A stretch of DNA of 38,936 nt from Paenibacillus ehimensis NBRC 15659 (lineage in GTDB: Bacteria; Bacillota; Bacilli; Paenibacillales; NBRC-103111): NCBI RefSeq assembly GCF_004000785.1, contig NZ_BILX01000065.1:1-38936 (forward strand), written 5' to 3'. Under the pieces are notes generated by a model. It had not been told where the DNA came from and made no database searches. It saw only the letters and a list, made by a program, of their open reading frames with translations. Below, piece by piece: positions 30,420 to 38,290 of this stretch (within the stretch, counting starts at the first letter, position 1; every line of letters begins with the position of its first letter). The position numbers and the translations under genes are program-made.

Positions 30420-30794
30420 TCCAACAAGTCGATGCCTCTTGCCAATCAGCCTAACGCCGGAGATTCGATCCATATTAAACTCGTCAATAATTTAAACGAC
30501 ACCGCTTCCCTCTACATTAACGGAATTGAAGCTTACACCTTGCCTGTACAAAACGCCGGTACTTTAAAAGCCCCGAAGAAGGTAAAAATGGTTCATACGA
30601 CCCAAGATAATCAAGACAAGAACAGATATAAAAACGCAGCATTTAGTAATGTGCAAGTCCAAACCTCCAAAGGCGGACCCTACACCACGTTTCCCACGAA
30701 CATAACGCCTGTTTTCCCGTTCCCTTCCGGCAAAGGGGACTATGAAATTATTAGAAGCAATCCTCTGGCAACGACGTTGAAGGCCGGAAAATAA
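30420..30794 (+). pseudogene. 3' fragment of a LamG/concanavalin-like beta-sandwich protein gene
   Basis: An open frame runs through to TAA but has no ribosome site, and its upstream part reads through the terminator at 30377-30412, so the true 5' end is missing. The readable part, GDSIHIKLVNNLNDTASLYINGIEAYTLPVQ, then KVKMVHTTQDN and AAFSNVQVQTSKGGPYTTF, alternates strands and turns in the way of C-terminal LamG/concanavalin-like domains of secreted carbohydrate-binding or peptidase proteins. I read it as a truncated remnant. The alternative is a short intact gene starting at an internal ATG (30432), with no ribosome site to support it. Confidence 0.45.
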
Positions 30795-30810
30795 TCAACT
30801 GTCATGAGAG

Positions 30811-30841
30811 TGGGTTATGCCTCGAAGGCATAACCCATTTT
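30811..30841. terminator. Bidirectional terminator
   Basis: TGGGTTATGCC (30811-30821) and GGCATAACCCA (30827-30837) form a perfect stem with loop TCGAA, followed by TTTTC. It separates the plus-strand fragment from convergent azoR. Confidence 0.85.
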
Positions 30842-30859
30842 CTTGATTTATACCAAACG

Positions 30860-31501
30860 TTAGAATCTTAGGGCAACCTCACGCGCTTGTCGAATGGCCT
30901 TTTCTTTTATCGCAGGTTCTTGCTCGGGTTTCGCAGCCATCCCTTCAACAAATATTCCCTCAAAGCCAGGAACTCCAACAAAATCCATAATGACCTTCAG
31001 GTGCCGGTGAGCCATTTCCAAGTCTGCATCCTCCGAGCCTGGTGACAAGAAGCTGCCGCTTGCTTGAATATGCACGGCTTTTTTATCGCTCAGCAAGCCA
31101 AGCCGGCCGAGATCCGGCAAATATTTGAAGGTTTTACCCGCTATGCAAATGCAGTCGATGTATGACTTCATGACGGGTGGATACGAATAGTTCCAAATCG
31201 GAGTAACAAATACGTATTTGTCTGCGGCAACAAATTGGTCAACCAACTCACCGATCCGGCCTAGTTTCATTTTCTCCGGCTTGGTCAGGTTTTCAAAGGC
31301 AATCTCCTCCTTCAGCTTTCCCCAACCGCTAAAAACATCTTGATCAAGCTGCGGTATATCCGTTTTATACAGATCAAGATGGATCACTTCATCATACGGA
31401 TTTGCGGAACGATACGCTTGCACGAACTCTTTCCCCACTAACATGCTGTACGATTTTTCATCATCATGTGGATTTGCCGTAATATATAGCACGGTTGCCA
31501 T
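30860..31501 (-). CDS. azoR: FMN-dependent NADH-azoreductase
   Basis: 213 residues of the flavodoxin-like AzoR family. The phosphate-binding start VLYITANPHDDEKSYSMLVGKEF, the FMN-ring loop FVTPIWNYSYPPVMKSYIDCICIAGKTFKY and the late loop VHIQASGSFLSPGS are all present. AzoR reduces quinones and azo compounds with NADH through FMN and protects against thiol and quinone stress. ATG 31501 starts the conserved sequence (MATVLYITANP); its ribosome site is weak, which suits translational coupling to the gene 43 bp upstream. That gene is a carboxymuconolactone-decarboxylase-family protein with an ECF41-type promoter, so azoR is probably part of the same sigma regulon. Confidence 0.92.
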   Translation of the reverse strand: MATVLYITANPHDDEKSYSMLVGKEFVQAYRSANPYDEVIHLDLYKTDIPQLDQDVFSGWGKLKEEIAFENLTKPEKMKLGRIGELVDQFVAADKYVFVTPIWNYSYPPVMKSYIDCICIAGKTFKYLPDLGRLGLLSDKKAVHIQASGSFLSPGSEDADLEMAHRHLKVIMDFVGVPGFEGIFVEGMAAKPEQEPAIKEKAIRQAREVALRF

Positions 31502-31544
31502 AATGGAAGTACCCGCTTTCACTTATTTTTGAGATTCGTTGCAA

Positions 31545-32018
31545 CTATTTGCCCGCGGAAACCGCAGCAATCTGCCTTGTAGAGACGTTAAACCGATTCC
31601 AGAGGTTGGCTGTGGCGATCCCGGCGATCAGGGTAGCCAGTGCAGCGACATCGAAGTGCCGGGCCGCCTCATTGAAGATCTCATCCGGCACCGGGTCTTC
31701 CCGGTCGCTGAGCCGGGTAACCGATTCACTAAGCGCAAAGGCAGCACGCTCGGCGTCATTGAAGCAGTTCGTCTCACGCCATGCCGGCACAGCCAATAGA
31801 CGCTCTGTAGATTCGCCTGCCGCCAAGGCATTGCGCGAATGAAGCTCGACGCACACGCTGTCCCCATTAATTTGGCTCGCCCGAAGATACGCAAGGAAGA
31901 GCAGACGGTTCGGAATGCCTGTTTTCTCTGCGGATGCAAACAGGGCTTTGCCCAGCGCTTGTAAAGCTTGGGACGCATCGGGTACGATCATAGCAGGACT
32001 TTCCATTCTTGATTTCAT
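31545..32018 (-). CDS. Carboxymuconolactone decarboxylase (AhpD-like) family protein, COE partner of the ECF sigma factor
   Basis: 157 residues, all helical. The family core reads FLAYLRASQINGDSVCVELHSRNALAAGES. In most AhpD-like members this is INGCxxCxxxH with a redox-active CxxC; here only the second Cys is kept, the first being Asp, so disulphide peroxidase chemistry is doubtful. The start at 32018 follows AAAGGAG. It is divergent from an ECF sigma gene with a fused SnoaL-like domain. Genes of carboxymuconolactone decarboxylases, oxidoreductases or epimerases (COE) are the known neighbours and targets of ECF41-type sigma factors, and a matching promoter lies 55 bp upstream. Confidence 0.85.
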   Translation of the reverse strand: MKSRMESPAMIVPDASQALQALGKALFASAEKTGIPNRLLFLAYLRASQINGDSVCVELHSRNALAAGESTERLLAVPAWRETNCFNDAERAAFALSESVTRLSDREDPVPDEIFNEAARHFDVAALATLIAGIATANLWNRFNVSTRQIAAVSAGK

Positions 32019-32072
32019 GTGAAGCACTCCTTTAATTTGGATTAGAACCGTTTTTAGGCTCGTTACTAAGCT

Positions 32073-32100
32073 GACGGGTCGGCCCCCGGGAAGTGTGACA
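32073..32100 (-). promoter_or_regulatory. ECF41-type promoter of the CMD-azoR operon
   Basis: On the minus strand TGTCACA (32100-32094), 17 bp, CGTC (32076-32073). This fits the published ECF41 target motif TGTCACA...CGTC and stands at a suitable distance (55 bp) before the CMD gene. Confidence 0.75.
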
Positions 32101-32144
32101 ACATGTTTTCGAGAAAAGAAAAAATTAACGAATGATCGGCGTCT

Positions 32145-32171
32145 TGTCGCATTGTTCCGGTTGCATTCGTC
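32145..32171 (+). promoter_or_regulatory. ECF41-type autoregulatory promoter of the sigma gene
   Basis: TGTCGCA (32145-32151), 16 bp, CGTC (32168-32171) on the plus strand, 43 bp before the sigma start. It is one mismatch from TGTCACA...CGTC, so the sigma factor probably drives its own gene. Confidence 0.7.
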
Positions 32172-32213
32172 AGTATTTATAGAGGCTTTTATTTTGCGCG
32201 AGGAGGTTGAATG

Positions 32214-33083
32214 ATGACCGAACAGGTTGGATTGGCCAATACGTTCGAAGCACACCGGAAGCACCTTCAAGCCGTGGCTTATCGATTGCTGGGATCATGG
32301 AGCGAAGCGGAGGACGCCGTACAGGAGGCTTGGCTGCGCCTTAGCCGCGCGGATGGAAGTGGCATCGAGAACATGGGAGGATGGTTGACTACCGTTGTTT
32401 CGCGTGTATGTCTGGATATGCTGCGATCGCGAAAATCCAGGCGTGAAGAATCGATCGAAACTCACTTGCCCCATTCTTTTACGGGCGAAGAAAATATCAT
32501 CGATCCCGAACAAGAAGCTCTATTGGCTGATTCTGTTGGTATTGCCCTGCTGGTCGTGCTCGGTAATTTGAATCCTGCGGAACGCATCACGTTCGTGCTG
32601 CACGATATCTTCTCTATGCCCTTCAATGAGATTGCTCCTATTGTAGGAAAGTCGGAGAGCGCGACAAGACAACTGGCAAGCCGGGCACGCCGCCGGATTC
32701 GCGGGGCGAAGGCACTGCCGGACGCCGACTTCGACCATCAACGCGACGTTGTTCAGGCTTTTCTCGCAGCGGCTCACTCCGGCGATTTCGAACCACTTGT
32801 CGCTGCGCTTGATCCGGACGTTATCCTTCGTGACGATCGTCAAACCGGATCTTCAAGAGTAACACGAGGAGCGGTCGCACTAGCGAAACAAGTTTCGGGA
32901 CGTGCTCACAAAGCAGCACAACTAGCCCTCGTGAACGGACAAGCAGGAATCGTCGTGGCTCCGCGAGGCCGATTGCTCTATGTACTCAAATTTACAGTGA
33001 ATCGTGGAAAAATTACCGAAGTCGACCTGATCTCCGATCCTGAACGCATAAGCCAGCTTGCTCTGGCCGTGTTGAGCGATTGA
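32214..33083 (+). CDS. ECF RNA polymerase sigma factor with fused SnoaL-like domain (SigJ/ECF41-like)
   Basis: 289 residues. Sigma region 2 is FEAHRKHLQAVAYRLLGSWSEAEDAVQEAWLRLSRAD, then GGWLTTVVSRVCLDMLRSRKSRREE. Region 4 is LNPAERITFVLHDIFSMPFNEIAPIVGKSESATRQLASRARRRIRG. From about residue 185 a SnoaL-like domain follows (VVQAFLAAAHSGDFEPLVAALDPDVILRDD), ending near ISDPERISQL, which corresponds to the NPDKL region. In ECF41 this domain replaces an anti-sigma factor; the usual DGGGK motif is not clear here (RDDRQTGSSR instead). The second ATG of the ATGATG pair is chosen for its distance from AGGAGG. It is divergent from its CMD-azoR target operon. Confidence 0.88.
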   Translation: MTEQVGLANTFEAHRKHLQAVAYRLLGSWSEAEDAVQEAWLRLSRADGSGIENMGGWLTTVVSRVCLDMLRSRKSRREESIETHLPHSFTGEENIIDPEQEALLADSVGIALLVVLGNLNPAERITFVLHDIFSMPFNEIAPIVGKSESATRQLASRARRRIRGAKALPDADFDHQRDVVQAFLAAAHSGDFEPLVAALDPDVILRDDRQTGSSRVTRGAVALAKQVSGRAHKAAQLALVNGQAGIVVAPRGRLLYVLKFTVNRGKITEVDLISDPERISQLALAVLSD

Positions 33084-33162
33084 GCACAGTTATGCTCTGC
33101 CCGTTCGTGAGTGGCGGCCGTTGTCTGAGCTGCATTTGCGGCATTGCTTTTTTCTTGACACG

Positions 33163-33196
33163 AAAACTGCCGCCAAAAACCTTTGGCAGCAGTTCT
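33163..33196. terminator. Terminator between the two sigma loci
   Basis: AACTGCCGCCAAA and TTTGGCAGCAGTT pair with one mismatch around AACC. On the minus strand TTTTCG follows; on the plus strand a CCTTTTT lies 10 nt further. It ends the anti-sigma gene. Confidence 0.7.
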
Positions 33197-33222
33197 CCGT
33201 GCCTTTTTACGTGACCTGTTTC

Positions 33223-34044
33223 TTACCGACGAATGGATTCGGCAATTTTGATGATCTCTTCCCGCTGAAGTTCTTTTCCCGTCAAGGCATACAGAACGCC
33301 GCCCGCTTCCCAATCAAGCGTGTGCTCCCCAGACATAATCGCATCGGTGCCGTTGATTTTGACTAAATCGATCTTGTTGGTAGTTGCTGCGGAAAAAGCA
33401 GTCTCTTCATCGGCAAAACGCTGCTGCATAAACAATAGTTTGCCGGTCCTTTCGTTTACGTAATAAATATTGATGTATTTGGCGTTGCTTACCGTACCGT
33501 CTTCATCCTCATAAAACTCGGCGCGGTCAAACGCATAGCCTTCGGGCAAATAGCTTGGTAATCGCACGTCGAAAGCCGTGTATTGGTTCAAATTTTCAGG
33601 GTCTTTCACTTCAAGCGTATTCACCTGGGGCGGCTGTTCCCCTTTTTGCGTAACGACGGCTTGTTTTTTCATTTCATCCGAAAGAACTGCCCTGTCGGGT
33701 GTAGGTTCCATCTGCGAGACCGAGATATATCCAAGCGATATCGTGTTTATGATTTTGTTGATTAATTCGGATGCAGAGGAAGGCTGAACCGCAAACAGAC
33801 TAATGCCTCCCACAATAGCAAGCGATGCTACCGTTACCGAGAAACGCGCTCTTATCTTCCGCTTCTTCATTTCTTTGGTCTCCTTCTCGTTGAATTTGCT
33901 GTTCATGATACGGCGATAAACAACCTCTTTATCGCTTTTCTTGCTGTAATCTCGCTCCGCCAACATCCGGCTTACCTCGAGAAGAGGCTTAACCTCCGTA
34001 TGGATGGGGTCACTCGATTTCTCTTGCTGCAAGAAGGAGTCCAT
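33223..34044 (-). CDS. Anti-sigma-like membrane protein with extracellular DUF4367-type domain
   Basis: 273 residues. A cytosolic N-terminus (FLQQEKSSDPIHTEVKPLLEVSRMLAERDYSKKSDKEVVYRRIM) is followed by one TM (VTVASLAIVGGISLFAV, about 70-86). The extracytoplasmic domain contains YTAFDVRLPSYLPEGYAFDRAEFY, NIYYVNERTGKLLFMQQRF and WEAGGVLYALTGK, the pattern of DUF4367 proteins encoded beside Paenibacillus sigma genes. The ATG at 34044 has only a weak ribosome site. The sigma stop overlaps an ATGA 36 bp upstream whose frame (MSQQKRRNHFPQRW) does not join this one, although relatives have an N-terminal FSAEMDSFL-like start. A frameshift has therefore probably removed the first dozen codons. Confidence 0.7.
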   Translation of the reverse strand: MDSFLQQEKSSDPIHTEVKPLLEVSRMLAERDYSKKSDKEVVYRRIMNSKFNEKETKEMKKRKIRARFSVTVASLAIVGGISLFAVQPSSASELINKIINTISLGYISVSQMEPTPDRAVLSDEMKKQAVVTQKGEQPPQVNTLEVKDPENLNQYTAFDVRLPSYLPEGYAFDRAEFYEDEDGTVSNAKYINIYYVNERTGKLLFMQQRFADEETAFSAATTNKIDLVKINGTDAIMSGEHTLDWEAGGVLYALTGKELQREEIIKIAESIRR

Positions 34045-34078
34045 CTCTGCGGAAAGTGATTACGCCTTTTTTGTTGAC

Positions 34079-34644
34079 TCATTCCGACTCCTCACTCTCC
34101 AGGATTTTTCTCAATTTTTTCATAATGCGGTAACATTGGACGCCGACATTGTCCTCGCTAATGCCAAGCAACTCCGAAATTTCCGTATTTTTAAGCTCTG
34201 CTCCGAATTTGAGGGCAACCATATTTCGTCCTTGGCGCTCAAAGCATCCAAAGCTTTTTGAAGGTTGTCGTTAAACTCCCGTTGGATGAACAAGCTTTCC
34301 GGTCCTTTGCTCCCCGATACAAGCTCCTTGAGTCCTTCAAGCGAAAAGAATTTGTGCCTTTTTTGCCTTCTAAAATAATCGTTGACTACATTTCTGGCCA
34401 AAGCGAACAGCCAAACTTCAAAGGGAGACTTGCCCGGGGAATAGGTATCGATCTTGTTCAAGACTTTCTCAAAAACCTGGCTGGTCAAATCTTCGGCCGT
34501 GGAATGGCAATTTACCCGATAACCGACATAGTTATAGATTCTTTTGTAGTATGTTTCGAAAATATACGTAAATTGGGATTCGGCATCTATCCGGTTAAAC
34601 GCCTCCTTAGGGATAGAAGGATGGACAATCGCGCGCTGTTGCAA
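34079..34644 (-). pseudogene. Sigma-70 family (ECF-like) sigma factor, frameshifted in region 4
   Basis: The start is TTG 34644 with AGGAGG 6 nt upstream. Region 2 is intact: FTYIFETYYKRIYNYVGYRVNCHSTAEDLTSQVFEKVLNKI, then PFEVWLFALARNVVNDYFRRQKRHK. After LDALSAKD (about 34230) the frame breaks. The correct continuation (NMVALKFGAELKNTEISELLGISEDNVGVQCYRIMKKLRKIL) is in the next frame and ends at TGA 34081-34079, overlapping a following ATGA. One inserted base restores a normal sigma factor of about 190 residues. As it stands, region 4.2 (-35 recognition) is lost. It may be a true pseudogene or a sequencing error. The membrane protein downstream would be its anti-sigma. Confidence 0.75.
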
Positions 34645-34843
34645 GATGAACCTCCTTTCCTGGAAAACCTGCTTAGCTAAGTGGTTCATATGTAAGTACG
34701 CCTGACCGACCGTTTCATTACACCTCGATATCCAAAAAATAAAGCGGTTATGGAACTCCTGCTTTAGACACAAATAAAGCATCTCTTATTTTTCATAAGA
34801 AGCTGCTTGGGCATATTTTTTAAGCGCAGGAAATGCAAAGGAG

Positions 34844-35347
34844 TCACGGTCCCCGGTCTCCCTTAAGTTCTTGGTTTAGATGATCGATCATCTTCTGGGA
34901 AAACTTCAGCACCGCCTGCAGCTCTGTTTCCGAAAAGGAGTCCAAAATGCTTAAAAATCGGCGATCGATCTTTGCGTGCATCGCTTCGTGCGCTTCGAAA
35001 ACGTGTCTGCCCTTGGACGTCAGACTGAAGTATACTTCTTTTTTGTTGTCGTTCAGCCGGCTTCGCTTGATGTATCCTTCCGCATGCAGCTTGGTGCTGA
35101 TTTTCGTAATACTCGCTTTCGACAAGTTCATCTTTTCGGCAATGGACGTATTGTTGATCGGCTCGTGTTTGCCGATACACTCGATGACGTGAATGCTGGT
35201 CAAATTGTTCGGAAACGCGGCTAGTCCCAGCAACCGTGCCTGATCGGCGAACTCATCCAACTCGGTTTCGACCGTTTGCTCGACCAAATGAGAAAAATGG
35301 AGAAACTGGCCGTAAATCAATCGCTTAAGTCCCTCGGAAGAATCCAT
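34844..35347 (-). CDS. MarR-family transcriptional regulator, second copy
   Basis: 167 residues. The winged helix covers NNTSIAEKMNLSKASITKISTKLHAEGYIKRSRLNDNKKEVYFSLTSKGRHVFEAH, with the wing Asn-Asp-Asn-Lys-Lys replacing the more common DxRDGR. The N-terminal helices (GLKRLIYGQFLHFSHLVEQTVETELDEFADQARL) form the dimer interface. The start at 35347 is supported by GGAAAGGG upstream; a longer version begins without a ribosome site. The next gene on the other strand, a PPOX-family flavoprotein, is 590 bp away and has a TTTACTAGTAAA palindrome in front of it, a plausible target. No local partner on its own strand is seen. Confidence 0.88.
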   Translation of the reverse strand: MDSSEGLKRLIYGQFLHFSHLVEQTVETELDEFADQARLLGLAAFPNNLTSIHVIECIGKHEPINNTSIAEKMNLSKASITKISTKLHAEGYIKRSRLNDNKKEVYFSLTSKGRHVFEAHEAMHAKIDRRFLSILDSFSETELQAVLKFSQKMIDHLNQELKGDRGP

Positions 35348-35627
35348 TGCGCATCCCTTTCCTTCGAAATTTTCCAATTTGATAGGCTTCCTCAAATCAT
35401 ATATCACAACCGGTCAGATCTATTGCAGCAAACCGTCGAGAACGGCCGCAATTCTTTCCTTGTCCGGCACACCGGGCCTTCGGCAGTATTCACGGTCAAA
35501 CCTCCATTCACAGAAAGAAACGTTTACGCCGGGCTTCCTCTCCCATGCGGGCAGCTTGAAATTCGAATGCCACGCCTCTCTCTGATCAGCGTTTCCTCAT
35601 TGTTCTCTCTCGCGAAAAATAGTTAAC

Positions 35628-35759
35628 TTATAAACAAAAATAACACAGTCGACGATGACAATCAATAGCGGACGTCAGTCCGTTCATCGTGTCCAATGCG
35701 GAGACAGCCGCACTCGCATCCAGTCCTGAGTACTCAATTTTTACTGCAAGTGCTCCCAT
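35628..35759 (-). CDS. Possible small ORF of 43 residues, unknown
   Basis: ATG 35759 has a good ribosome site (AGAAGGGGAG, 5-6 nt). The peptide begins MGALAVKIEYSGLDASAAVSALDTM and ends HRRLCYFCL. It looks soluble and shows no signal peptide. The abrupt Cys-rich end could mean that a longer gene was truncated. I do not recognise it. It may be spurious. Confidence 0.3.
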   Translation of the reverse strand: MGALAVKIEYSGLDASAAVSALDTMNGLTSAIDCHRRLCYFCL

Positions 35760-35837
35760 CTCTGCTCCCCTTCTCCAATGAGGTTGGTTATTACACGAAA
35801 TGAAAAAATTGACAGAACACACCTCCTTCATTTATTA

Positions 35838-35849
35838 TTTACTAGTAAA
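35838..35849. promoter_or_regulatory. Palindrome TTTACTAGTAAA, candidate MarR/HxlR-type operator
   Basis: A perfect 12-bp palindrome that extends imperfectly to TTATTTACTAGTAAACAA (35835-35852). It lies about 85 bp before the PPOX gene. Binding by the MarR at 34844 is a guess from proximity. Confidence 0.45.
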
Positions 35850-35934
35850 CAATCCTACACACATAACAGCATTCATGTCGTCAATTGTATGGATAAGCAT
35901 CGTTCGGAAACATGAATATCGAGGAGTGGTAGTG

Positions 35935-36963
35935 ATGGAATTATTTAATCCAAAAACCGTGATCGATACGGTCGAAGCACTTGAGGCGGTCGTAGGCGAG
36001 ATTCCGCTTCTGATGACGTTAAAGGCAATCGACCATCTTGACGAAGGCGCAATACGTTGGATTGCCGCATCGCCACTTTTATTCGCCGGGTTCGGCGATG
36101 GCGAAAAGATCGGAATCACCTTAGGCGGTGGCCATTCCGGCTTTGTAACTGCCGATACGCACGAGCTTCGGGTGCCGGCCGCGATGCTCGACGACCCTGC
36201 GCTGGCCAGGCCCGGCACGGGTTTCGGTTCGCTGTTCCTGCTTCCTGACACCGGGGAGACGATGCGCGTCAATGGTCGGGTCGTAGATGTCATCAACGGT
36301 GAGATTCGCATTCGCGTTGAGGAGTGCTTTGGTCATTGCGCCAAGGCGCTGATCCGCTCCGCTTTCTGGACGGCCGCACCCGACGAAAGCTCGCCGCAGG
36401 ATGCCGTTAACTTCGTTAGCGCCAGCCGCTTTATGGCACTGGCGACAATCGACGCAAACGGCCGCGCCGACCTGAGCCCGAAGGGAGATCCAGCCGACAA
36501 AATGGCGCGTGTTGAGAAAGGCTGCGTTTGGTTCGCCGATCGGCCGGGAAATCACCGCACTGACAGCTTCCATAACATCATCGCGCAGCCGCATGTCTCG
36601 GCATTGTTTTTAATCCCGGGGTCGGCCTATGTTGCCCGCGTCTCGGGAACCGCCCGGATGACGACTGACGAGGCAATACGTGCAAGCTTCGTCGTTCAGG
36701 GCAAGACACCGGCGCTGGCTATCGCCATCGAAAGCAACAATATCGAGTTGAGCCGGAGTCCCGCCCTCTTGCGTGCCAAGCTCTGGCCGGTGCCGGAGCC
36801 TACTCACGGTATCCAGCCCACAAAGATATTCCTTGAGCATATGAAGATGAACAAGGACAAGAGTTTAGAAGCGAAACTCGCGAGCGAAGCCCTGTCGAAG
36901 CCCGGGTTTCAGGATCAGCTGGAGAAGGAGCTGAAGAAGGAATACAAGGACAACCTCTACTAA
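35935..36963 (+). CDS. Pyridoxamine 5'-phosphate oxidase (PPOX) family flavoprotein
   Basis: 342 residues. The FMN-binding split barrel is in the second half: FVSASRFMALATIDANGRADLSPKGDPADKMARV, then CVWFADRPGNHRTDSFHNIIAQPHVSALFLIPGSAYVARVSGTARM, the pattern of large PPOX proteins of the MSMEG_1061 kind. The first half (LLFAGFGDGEKIGITLGGGHSGFVTADTHELRVPAAMLDD) is a related barrel-like domain. The C-terminal tail is a charged helix (LEKELKKEYKDNLY). Such proteins bind flavin or F420-like cofactors, and their reactions are mostly unknown. The start at 35935 is set by GAGGAG 8 nt upstream; a longer frame begins in the promoter region. Confidence 0.85.
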   Translation: MELFNPKTVIDTVEALEAVVGEIPLLMTLKAIDHLDEGAIRWIAASPLLFAGFGDGEKIGITLGGGHSGFVTADTHELRVPAAMLDDPALARPGTGFGSLFLLPDTGETMRVNGRVVDVINGEIRIRVEECFGHCAKALIRSAFWTAAPDESSPQDAVNFVSASRFMALATIDANGRADLSPKGDPADKMARVEKGCVWFADRPGNHRTDSFHNIIAQPHVSALFLIPGSAYVARVSGTARMTTDEAIRASFVVQGKTPALAIAIESNNIELSRSPALLRAKLWPVPEPTHGIQPTKIFLEHMKMNKDKSLEAKLASEALSKPGFQDQLEKELKKEYKDNLY

Positions 36964-37065
36964 TCCGGCGGCTACCGGTTTGAGCCTTTCATTTGGGATA
37001 TTTTCTCTTGCGCTTCCATGATGTTATAATGCATACGATAACGATGCGGAAAGGCCGTGATTGGC

Positions 37066-37821
37066 TTGTGCTTGATCTTGTTCGCTTATCGGGTGCATCC
37101 CGTTTATCAACTCGTTATGGCCGCGAACCGCGATGAGTTTTATGCCCGTCCGACGGCGCCAATTCATTATTGGACGGATCATCCTCATGTGCTGGCCGGA
37201 CGGGATTTGCACCGGAACGGGACGTGGATGGGCGTGACGAGCGGCGGCCGATTCGCCGCTTTGACGAATTATCGCGATCCTGCAGAGCAAACCGAGGGTA
37301 AGCGATCCCGCGGACAGTTAGTCTCCGGCTATTTAGTCGGGAACGAATCGCCCCTGGCTTACGCGGAACGCGCCGCCCGCGAACGGACAGCATATCCGGG
37401 GTATAACTTGTTGGTTGGCGATCCCAACGAGCTTTATTATTATTCGAACATAGGGCATGAGATTCGAAAGCTCCAGCCCGGTGTTTACGGGGTAAGCAAC
37501 CATCTGCTGGACACCGATTGGCCGAAGGTAACGAAAGGGAAGAAAGGATTGAAAGCGCAGCTCGAGGGCTTGCGGGAGGAGCGTGTCGATGCGTTGTTTG
37601 AACTGCTTGAGGATGCGGATCCGGCACCTGACGATGCGCTGCCCGCCACCGGCGTGCCGCTGCAGTGGGAGCGTCTCCTCTCTTCGATCTACATTCGGAG
37701 CGATCATTACGGAACGAGAAGCTCTACGATTTTATTGATGACGGACAATGAGCTTCACTATATCGAACGAACACATTCCGGTGAACGCATCCAAGACCGC
37801 AGACATTCGGTTGCGTTCTAA
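37066..37821 (+). CDS. NRDE-family protein (TANGO2-like)
   Basis: 251 residues. The family signature AANRDEFYARPTAPIHYW is near the N-terminus, followed by LAGRDLHRNGTWMGVTSGGRFAALTNYRDP and, later, YGVSNHLLDTDWPKV. Relatives nearly always begin MCLILFAY, with Cys at position 2, possibly an N-terminal nucleophile. I therefore take TTG 37066 (giving M-C-L-I-L-F) rather than GTG 37057, although the ribosome site is only AAAGG at long distance. NRDE proteins are linked to heme or lipid handling in eukaryotes; the bacterial role is unclear. It is a single gene with its own terminator. Confidence 0.88.
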   Translation: MCLILFAYRVHPVYQLVMAANRDEFYARPTAPIHYWTDHPHVLAGRDLHRNGTWMGVTSGGRFAALTNYRDPAEQTEGKRSRGQLVSGYLVGNESPLAYAERAARERTAYPGYNLLVGDPNELYYYSNIGHEIRKLQPGVYGVSNHLLDTDWPKVTKGKKGLKAQLEGLREERVDALFELLEDADPAPDDALPATGVPLQWERLLSSIYIRSDHYGTRSSTILLMTDNELHYIERTHSGERIQDRRHSVAF

Positions 37822-37828
37822 TTGCCGC

Positions 37829-37863
37829 AAAGCCTCTCGAAACGATCTCGAGAGGCTTTTTTT
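37829..37863 (+). terminator. Terminator of the NRDE gene
   Basis: AGCCTCTCGA (37831-37840) pairs with TCGAGAGGCT (37848-37857), followed by seven T's. Confidence 0.9.
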
Positions 37864-38165
37864 GCTTGGCATGTTCTGCCGAGCCACGGCGCATAATCGA
37901 GTGGAATGACTCCCGCTTAAGCCTAGGTTCATTCCTTCACAGTGAAGGGGGAGCAAAGATCGCATCGTCATCTTTCCTCAGCAGCTCAAGGAAATGCTGG
38001 CAACGTACGCCGAAATTCTCCCGGTGCTATCGAGTCTTTGATAGACGAACGATATCTTCTTTCTCTAACCGCTGATTTAAAGGGGCTTGCTAAGCAAATT
38101 CTCGCCATGCCTACCATGGTGACAGGATACATCAGGAGAATATTTTTCCCGGTTCAATTTGGAAG
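37864..38165 (+). other. Non-coding stretch with a decayed ORF remnant
   Basis: Coherent peptide sense on the plus strand appears in two frames: DRIVIFPQQLKEMLATYAEILPVLSSL (about 37960-38040), then IDERYLLSLTADLKGLAKQILAMPTMVTGYIRRI, which suggests one ancient helical protein broken by a frameshift. No ribosome site or start is evident and no family is recognised. Confidence 0.3.
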
Positions 38166-38246
38166 GTTCCAATCCCTCATAGGTACGTTCAAAACTGGAT
38201 CATGGACTTTTACATACACCGGTAAGCCATGTTACAATTCCTCATA
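38166..38246 (-). CRISPR. CRISPR fragment 3: one repeat, one spacer, one truncated repeat
   Basis: 38166-38195 matches the repeat of arrays 1 and 2 with two changes near its start (GTTCCAATCCC). A 35-bp spacer (38196-38230) follows, then GTTACAATTCCTCATA (38231-38246), a repeat cut after 16 bp. There is no leader. The cut point equals that of the degenerate remnant at 12688-12702, and both are followed by homologous sequence. Confidence 0.8.
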
Positions 38247-38290
38247 AATTGAAATGCATCTATATTAAATCCGAGTACATCTTTAAAACC

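Larger units (their letters stand above)
35348..35934. other. Long intergenic region between marR and the PPOX gene
   Basis: It contains one small minus-strand ORF (35628-35759) and a palindrome (35838-35849). On the minus strand a 29-codon frame after GGAGG (starting GTG near 35480) is too short to call. The minus-strand fragments may be the remains of an older gene. No RNA gene is recognised. Confidence 0.35.

Noticed and set aside
37942..38247. 101-codon plus-strand frame after the NRDE gene
   Set aside because: No ribosome site; it runs into CRISPR fragment 3. Part of it may be an ancient ORF remnant, listed as such.
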